Part shown: positions 53,824-58,004 of the stretch, in pieces | How the letters are laid out: every line of letters starts with the position of its first letter | Position numbering within the stretch: the stretch's first letter is position 1 | From: Methylacidimicrobium tartarophylax | Lineage (GTDB): Bacteria > Verrucomicrobiota > Verrucomicrobiia > Methylacidiphilales > Methylacidiphilaceae | DNA: 58,004 nt | Direction of reading: 5' to 3' | NCBI RefSeq assembly: GCF_902143375.2 | Contig: NZ_CABFVA020000066.1 | Coordinates: 1 to 58,004, forward strand | Notes under the pieces: generated by a model | The model's database searches: none | Told to the model about the DNA's origin: nothing | What the model saw: the letters and a program-made list of their open reading frames with translations, nothing else | Made by a program: the position numbers and the translations under genes

Positions 53824-53914
53824 TTTGTGACCGGGCGATTTGCCGTCAAGGACACTTTGAAGTTTCTTCGATTTTGCGGACAAGGGCTTTGGGGGATAGA
53901 AAGGAAAACCCCAA

Positions 53915-54165
53915 ATGAACAACGGAAAGAGCAGCAGCAAGTTCGCGCGGCGTTATGACCGCGAGTTCAAAGAGAATGCGGTGGCCCTGGTGCGAGGGGG
54001 GTGTTCGATTCTCGAGGTAGCTCGCGATCTCGGCGTTTCCCATTGGTCGTTGAATCTGTGGATCAAGGATGCCCAAGGCGGTCGGGCTTTCAGCGATCCC
54101 AAGACTGTAGCGGCCGAATCGCCCGAGCAGCGCGAGCTGCGAAGAGCGGAGGGCGCTCTCTCCGC
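53915..54165 (+). pseudogene. IS3-type OrfA fragment, copy 2
   Basis: MNNGKSSSKFARRYDREFKENAVALVRGG, SILEVARDLGVSHWSLNLWIKDAQGG: the HTH_Tnp_1 domain of IS3-group OrfA. After QRELRRAEG the leucine-zipper part is replaced by an IS21 fragment in the same frame. Without OrfB it cannot transpose. Confidence 0.8.
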
Positions 54166-54189
54166 TGGGGGCCGGCCTTCGTATGAGTT

Positions 54190-54525
54190 GACACGGGAGC
54201 TGATCCGGCTGGTCAGCAGCGACGCCTGCGTTGAGGTTGACGCTAACTACTACTCGGTGCTCTGGAGGCTGATCGGCGAGACGGTCCGGGTCCACCTCGA
54301 AAAGGAGGTCATCGCGATCAGCCGCGGGGCGGCCGAAGTGGCCCGCCACGCCCGGCTTCCCGCCAGCCCGGAGCGCTCGAGCGGCCCCTGGGCACTTCGA
54401 GGGCCTTACCGGGCTGGGCTTTGCTCGACGACCGACCGCGGCGGTTCTGGAGACGCCCGCCGGAAGCGGCGAGTTGGCTCGACCGCTGGCCGAGTACGAA
54501 ACGGTTATTGGGGGAGAGCTTCCGA
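54190..54525 (+). pseudogene. IS21-family IstA C-terminal fragment
   Basis: CVEVDANYYSVLWRLIGETVRV followed, after a frame change, by LARPLAEYETVIGGEL, the C-terminus of IstA. It is fused downstream of the OrfA fragment. Confidence 0.75.
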
Positions 54526-54709
54526 TGACCGACCACGAACCGCTCCTAGCGATGCTGACCCGCCTCAAATTAACGGCGATCCTCAATCGGATCCTCCGCC
54601 ACAGCCATGGGATCACGATCCGTGGGGAGAGCTATCGGCTCAAGGAGAAACGGCGCGCTGGGGTGCTGCTGGAGCAGCACCCTAGCCTTTTTGCCGCAAC
54701 CGTTCAGAA
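54524..54709 (+). pseudogene. IS21-family IstB with the whole ATPase core deleted
   Basis: MTDHEPLLAMLTRLKLTAI (normal IstB start) is joined in frame to LNRILRHSHGITIRGESYRL KEKRRAG (normal IstB end). The Walker motifs and everything between are gone. The junction is clean, as from recombination or replication slippage. Confidence 0.8.
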
Positions 54710-54844
54710 ACCAGCAGAAAGGGTTCAATTCCACAATATCGCCAGGGGATCAGTTCCTGATGTCGGTCGACAGAAATGGCCTTGAGAGAGCGGTCTGGGA
54801 AAAAACGCTTGGCGCATGAAGCTTTCCAAGCTACGGAGCGAGAG

Positions 54845-55756
54845 ATGCCAAAAGAAGCATTGGAAGGAGGGTCTGGATGGCGAGAAAGGGCTAAGCGATG
54901 GCTTGCGGATCGCGACATCCAGATCTTTTCACATCTGTTGGCCTTGCGCGGGCTTTACCGGGGAGCGGAGCTTCCCGGTCTTTCAAAGGCAGCGATCCTC
55001 GTGGATTACATGCGGATAAAAGCGTCTGTGGGACATGGCAAAGAGGACGATGGTGTTGTCCGAATCGCCGGTCGGACCTGGGCTTGCCGAAAAAGAGCGG
55101 CGCTGGCGCTGTTGCAGGAAATTTTTGTCGCGCGCGGTTACGAGTTTGTCTCGGCCAATCCGGCTCCGCGCATCCTCGACTGTGGGGCCAACGTCGGGCT
55201 GGCGACCCTCTTTTTCAAGGTCAGCTACCCGCGTAGCCGTATTGATGCCTTCGAAGCCGATCCGAATCTGGTAACCCTTCTCGAGCGCAATATTCGAGGT
55301 AACGAACTTTCTGACGTGAACGTCCATTGCTGCGCCCTGGCGAGAGGAGAGGGTGAGATCGACTTTTATCGGAACGAAACTTATACTACCTGCGGGAGCG
55401 TTCAGGCGGACTTATGGGGAGGCGGCAAGTCCGTACGCGTAAAGGCGCGTCGGCTCTCGGAATGGATCGGAGATGAGGTCGATTTTCTAAAGATGGATAT
55501 CGCAGGGGGCGAAACCGAGGTTATCGCCGAGTTGTTCAAATCGGGAGCGCTCGCCAGGGTTCGGGAAGCCGTGGTCGAGTATCACCATAATCACCAGAAC
55601 CTCGAAGGATCGCAGCCGGGCCTAGCGCGGTTCTTGGATTTCTGGGAGCGAGCCGGCTTTTCCTATCAGCTGTCGGCGGATGGGCGGGCGATCCGTTGGC
55701 CCCGGATTCAATGCATTTTGATTCGATTTAGGCGGATTTCGGACTTACAAGGTTAA
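54845..55756 (+). CDS. FkbM-family SAM-dependent methyltransferase
   Basis: 303 residues. RILDCGANVGLATLFFKVSYPRSRIDAFEADPNLVTLLERNI is the FkbM SAM motif, then VHCCALARGEGEIDFYRNE, WIGDEVDFLKMDIAGGETEVIAEL (the LKMDIxGxE signature) and VVEYHHNHQ. ATG 54845 follows GGAG by seven bases; upstream codons from 54776 belong to IS debris. It is bracketed by repeat copies C and D. Probably O-methylates an EPS sugar. Confidence 0.87.
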   Translation: MPKEALEGGSGWRERAKRWLADRDIQIFSHLLALRGLYRGAELPGLSKAAILVDYMRIKASVGHGKEDDGVVRIAGRTWACRKRAALALLQEIFVARGYEFVSANPAPRILDCGANVGLATLFFKVSYPRSRIDAFEADPNLVTLLERNIRGNELSDVNVHCCALARGEGEIDFYRNETYTTCGSVQADLWGGGKSVRVKARRLSEWIGDEVDFLKMDIAGGETEVIAELFKSGALARVREAVVEYHHNHQNLEGSQPGLARFLDFWERAGFSYQLSADGRAIRWPRIQCILIRFRRISDLQG

Positions 55757-55758
55757 GA

Positions 55759-55883
55759 GGCTCTTCGCTGAATGGAATGGACGGAGGGAGCGGATTTGCC
55801 ATTGAGGGATGGCAAGAAACGGTGTTCTTGCGATCCGTCTTCAACGGATTTTGTGTCCGGGCGATTTGCCGTCAAGGACACTT
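55759..55883 (+). repeat. IS-end repeat copy D
   Basis: GGCTCTTCGCTGAATGGAATGG, then GGATGGCAAGAA/TTCTTGCGATCC (one mismatch, 55807-55836), then the same 60 bases as copy C through GGGCGATTTGCCGTCAAGGACAC. After this point it differs: CCGTCAAGG recurs inverted (CCTTGACGG) about 30 bases on. Confidence 0.78.
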
Positions 55884-56058
55884 CGACTTCGTCGATCTTC
55901 CTTGACGGCGGATTGGGAAGCCCGCCTCGTTCTCCGATCCTCGGCGTATGGAGGCGAACAAGCTTTTTGCGAGGGCCTTACCGTTGGGCCCGGAATGGAA
56001 GATGACCTAGCTTAGTCCTCTAAAGCCTGCTTAAACCATTTAAAGGATGGCAACGCTC

Positions 56059-56603
56059 TCACCCCGATCTATTTCCCAAAAAGCAGTACGCAATGATCTG
56101 GGCCCTGACCCAACGGGCGGCTCGATCGATGGCGACGAAGACATAACGGCGAGAAGTCTCGTCGGCCATCTGGGGCAGGTATTTGAGGTCCACATGAAAA
56201 TAGCCCGGCAGATAAACTTTAAAGGGTTTCGTGGGATTGGCCGGTTTTTCCGGTTGAGGCAGTCGGGAGTGGCCTCGACGCCGCAGGAGCCGACCCAAGG
56301 CCGAGCGGGTCATGGAGGGTTCGATAAATTCGCGGATGACGGCCAGCAGATCGTCCAGCGGCAGCCGGAGCTGCGTGCGCAAGTAGACCACCAGCTCTTC
56401 CTGTCCCGAGTTGAGTGTTGTCGGAAGACGATGCGGCGTGTGGCTGGCGTCCGCGGGCGTTATCCCGCTTCCGCCACCGACGACTCGTCTCCCGAGTCAC
56501 GCGAAACGCCGTCGCCAACTCGTAATCGCTACCCGTTGCCCGCCCGAATCGCCGCGCGGATTGCCGGCGTAGTCGTCGCATTCTTGTGCAGGGTGATTCT
56601 CAT
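56059..56603 (-). pseudogene. IS481-family transposase, 5' part, frameshifted and truncated
   Basis: From the ATG at 56603: MRITLHKNATTTPAIRAAIR then a TAG; the next frame has FRVTRETSRRWRKRDNARGR; a third has VVYLRTQLRLPLDDLLAVIREFI, SALGRLLRRRGHSRL, FHVDLKYLPQMADETSRRYVFVAIDRAARWV. This is the IS481 N-terminus and the first DDE segment; the rest of the catalytic core is absent to the left of 56059. Confidence 0.85.
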
Positions 56604-56677
56604 ATCTTTACCTCGGCTTTCCAGCCTGCCACAACCTCGCGCAGCACCGCATGCCCGATCAGCAACGGATGGCGATT

Positions 56678-56825
56678 TTCTAGTGCCCTGTATTCGACTT
56701 GACCTAACATACTGTCAGCAAGGCTTCCCATGCGCGGTAGACCTTTTCTAGTATCTTCTCCGCATAACAAGCACTGCCAGAATGCTGCGCACGTGTCATG
56801 CCATTTAGCATGCAGGGCACTAGAA
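56678..56825. repeat. 148-base unit bounded by perfect 13-bp inverted repeats
   Basis: TTCTAGTGCCCTG at 56678-56690 and its exact complement CAGGGCACTAGAA at 56813-56825. No gene inside. The size and termini fit a miniature inverted-repeat element, perhaps derived from the IS481-type element whose remnant ends 75 bases to the left. Confidence 0.65.
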
Positions 56826-56914
56826 GGTAATCATGCGAACCCCGACAGCTATGAGCCTCACCGAAGAGACAAAGTCTTATTGAAAACGACATTTGCAAGA
56901 GGAAGAAAACCATT

Positions 56915-57658
56915 ATGGAAGGTTTCTTAAAAAGCGTTCTTACAGGCGGCAACGATAGAGGGGGAAGATTTCATAACTGGGATGGGAAGTTTATTGGATG
57001 GCGGGAGATGGGCCGTTTGCCTGAGAATATATTCTACTTCATTCAGTCAAAATGCCTCGGCGAACGACCGGAATTGCCGTGGTGGCCGTTTCCGGCAGTC
57101 GATGCAGTTAACGCGGTCATCAGACCCGAGTCAATGGTCATTGAATTCGGATCGGGCAGTTCAACGCTGTGGCTTGCGAGACGTGCACGCGAAGTGGTTT
57201 CCATTGAAAGCGATCCCAATTGGCACGAACGAGTAGACGGTCGTTTAAGAAAATGTCGGATAAGCAATGTTACGCTATTGCTTAGAGATCCGAAAACTTA
57301 TTCATGTTTAGATGATTTTGCTGAACGATACTTGGATCTGGCAGTAGTGGACGGGTATGATCGGAAGACATGCGTCCGAAACGTCTTGTCAAAACTCAAG
57401 AAGGGTGGATACTTGTATTTGGATAATAGCGATGCGGATGAGGATTGTGCTCTGAACGGTCAGGGCGAAGCGAAGGAGGCACAGAAGCTAATTAAAGCGT
57501 ATTGTGCGACTCATCCAGGCGCTAGATTGCAGTGCCTTAGCGGTCTCATGATCGGCAACCTTCAGTCTAGCGAAGGGATGCTCTTGCAGTTATCCGAACT
57601 TCCCGACGACAAGTCAGCGAGACAAGACACGAACGGGAAAGAGCGAAAAGAGCTGTAG
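56915..57658 (+). CDS. SAM-dependent methyltransferase-like protein
   Basis: 247 residues. SMVIEFGSGSSTLWLARRAREVVSIESDPNWHERV is a class I SAM motif, followed by DLAVVDGYDRKTCVRNVLSKLKKGGYLYLDNSD. The pattern suits small methyltransferases of surface-sugar loci. Base use is distinctly AT-rich compared with the left of the window, a sign of transfer. ATG 56915 has AAGAGGAAGAAAA upstream. Confidence 0.8.
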   Translation: MEGFLKSVLTGGNDRGGRFHNWDGKFIGWREMGRLPENIFYFIQSKCLGERPELPWWPFPAVDAVNAVIRPESMVIEFGSGSSTLWLARRAREVVSIESDPNWHERVDGRLRKCRISNVTLLLRDPKTYSCLDDFAERYLDLAVVDGYDRKTCVRNVLSKLKKGGYLYLDNSDADEDCALNGQGEAKEAQKLIKAYCATHPGARLQCLSGLMIGNLQSSEGMLLQLSELPDDKSARQDTNGKERKEL

Positions 57659-57795
57659 CCAGAATATAAATGGTGTTTATTTATTTTTTATTTTCTGATT
57701 GATATATAGCGATCTGGTGCATATTCTCTTGCTTGACTTCCTTTGAGTAGCGGCACAACTCATTGATGCGGAAGGACAGGCCTTTTCGCTACTGG

Positions 57796-58004
57796 CTACA
57801 TGGCTGCCCAGGCCGACGGCTGGGCGAAGAGCGGGAGCAGACGAAGTTTTCCCAGGAGCCGATTCAGTTCCCGAGGAATCTTGCTCAAAAGACGAACGAT
57901 CGGCTTGCCTTCGACGGAGAGAATACCGAGGCGGATTGCTTGAAGGCGCCGCAAGAGCGCAGGAACGCATTTAAAAACGCCGCGCTTGCTCCACTCGGCG
58001 GCCA
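57796..58004 (-). CDS. Partial gene entering from the right edge, unrecognised
   Basis: The minus strand is open for 68 codons from the edge: AEWSKRGVFKCVPALLRRLQ, AIRLGILSVEGKPIVRLLSK and IPRELNRLLGKLRLLPLFAQ, ending with TAG at 57796-57798. High GC and helical, basic composition suggest a real C-terminus, possibly of a transposase, but I cannot name it. Overlapping frames on the same strand (57677-57970) look like shadows. Confidence 0.45.
   Translation of the reverse strand, partial: AAEWSKRGVFKCVPALLRRLQAIRLGILSVEGKPIVRLLSKIPRELNRLLGKLRLLPLFAQPSAWAAM

Noticed and set aside
53620-53940. Minus-strand frame across the GT61 end and repeat copy C
   Set aside because: It spans unrelated pieces (the end of a real gene, a hairpin repeat and an OrfA leader), so it cannot be one gene.
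1-58004. CRISPR arrays
   Set aside because: No run of regularly spaced identical repeats is visible; the repeated units found are few, long and IS-derived.

Overview
The window looks like the chromosome of a high-GC Gram-negative bacterium. The group 3b [NiFe]-hydrogenase operon, the imuA-imuB mutasome genes and the style of the exopolysaccharide (EPS) locus would suit a Verrucomicrobiota methanotroph (Methylacidimicrobium-like). That assignment is inference; no rRNA or marker gene is present to prove it.

Layout. (1) 1-2142, minus strand: imuA and imuB (SOS mutagenesis; imuB runs off the left edge). (2) 2235-7193, plus strand: a tightly packed six-gene operon for an NAD(P)-linked, cytoplasmic group 3b [NiFe] hydrogenase: beta, a cyclic-nucleotide-binding protein, gamma, delta, alpha, and a maturation protease. 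(3) 7279-11851: an accessory patch with a truncated ATPase, a HepT/MntA toxin-antitoxin pair, an orphan DUF1778 antitoxin, a Uma2 endonuclease-like protein, an NlpC/P60 peptidase and a small exported protein. (4) 11916-13964: an IS200/IS605 element with both hairpin ends, TnpA, and a TnpB whose zinc ribbon has lost its cysteines. (5) 14103-15137: an AAA+ ATPase. (6) about 15460-18054: an ISXO2-like (IS1595-family) DDE transposase gene overlapping, by ATGA, a full-length zinc-ribbon TnpB. The last 200 bases fold into a run of strong tetraloop hairpins that look like the TnpB guide (omega) RNA. This is the best candidate for an unusual system here. (7) 18190-20805: rmuC and a coiled-coil protein.

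(8) 21166-57658: a long EPS/capsule locus. It starts with a compact core: polyprenyl-phosphate glycosylphosphotransferase, FecR-like protein, Wza-like export lipoprotein, Wzc-like tyrosine kinase (frameshifted), TPR/CBM-like protein, O-antigen ligase/polymerase, two methyltransferases and a MurJ/Wzx-type flippase. Beyond 33.9 kb it becomes a mosaic. Single sugar genes (GT4, GT2, GT61, FkbM and other methyltransferases, a Wzy-like polymerase, a large secreted glycosidase) are separated by decayed IS pieces (ISL3, IS3, IS21, IS481). Several sugar-gene blocks lie between directly repeated IS remnants, and several methyltransferase genes are dead copies. The locus appears to have been assembled and trimmed by repeated recombination at IS fragments.

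How the genes work together. The lipid-linked sugar is started by the glycosylphosphotransferase and extended by the GT4/GT2/GT61 enzymes. It is decorated by the methyltransferases, flipped by the MurJ/Wzx-like protein, polymerised by the Wzy/WaaL-like proteins, and exported through the Wza/Wzc pair. The intact right-hand genes from about 52 kb on look more AT-rich than the operons on the left, in keeping with recent gain.
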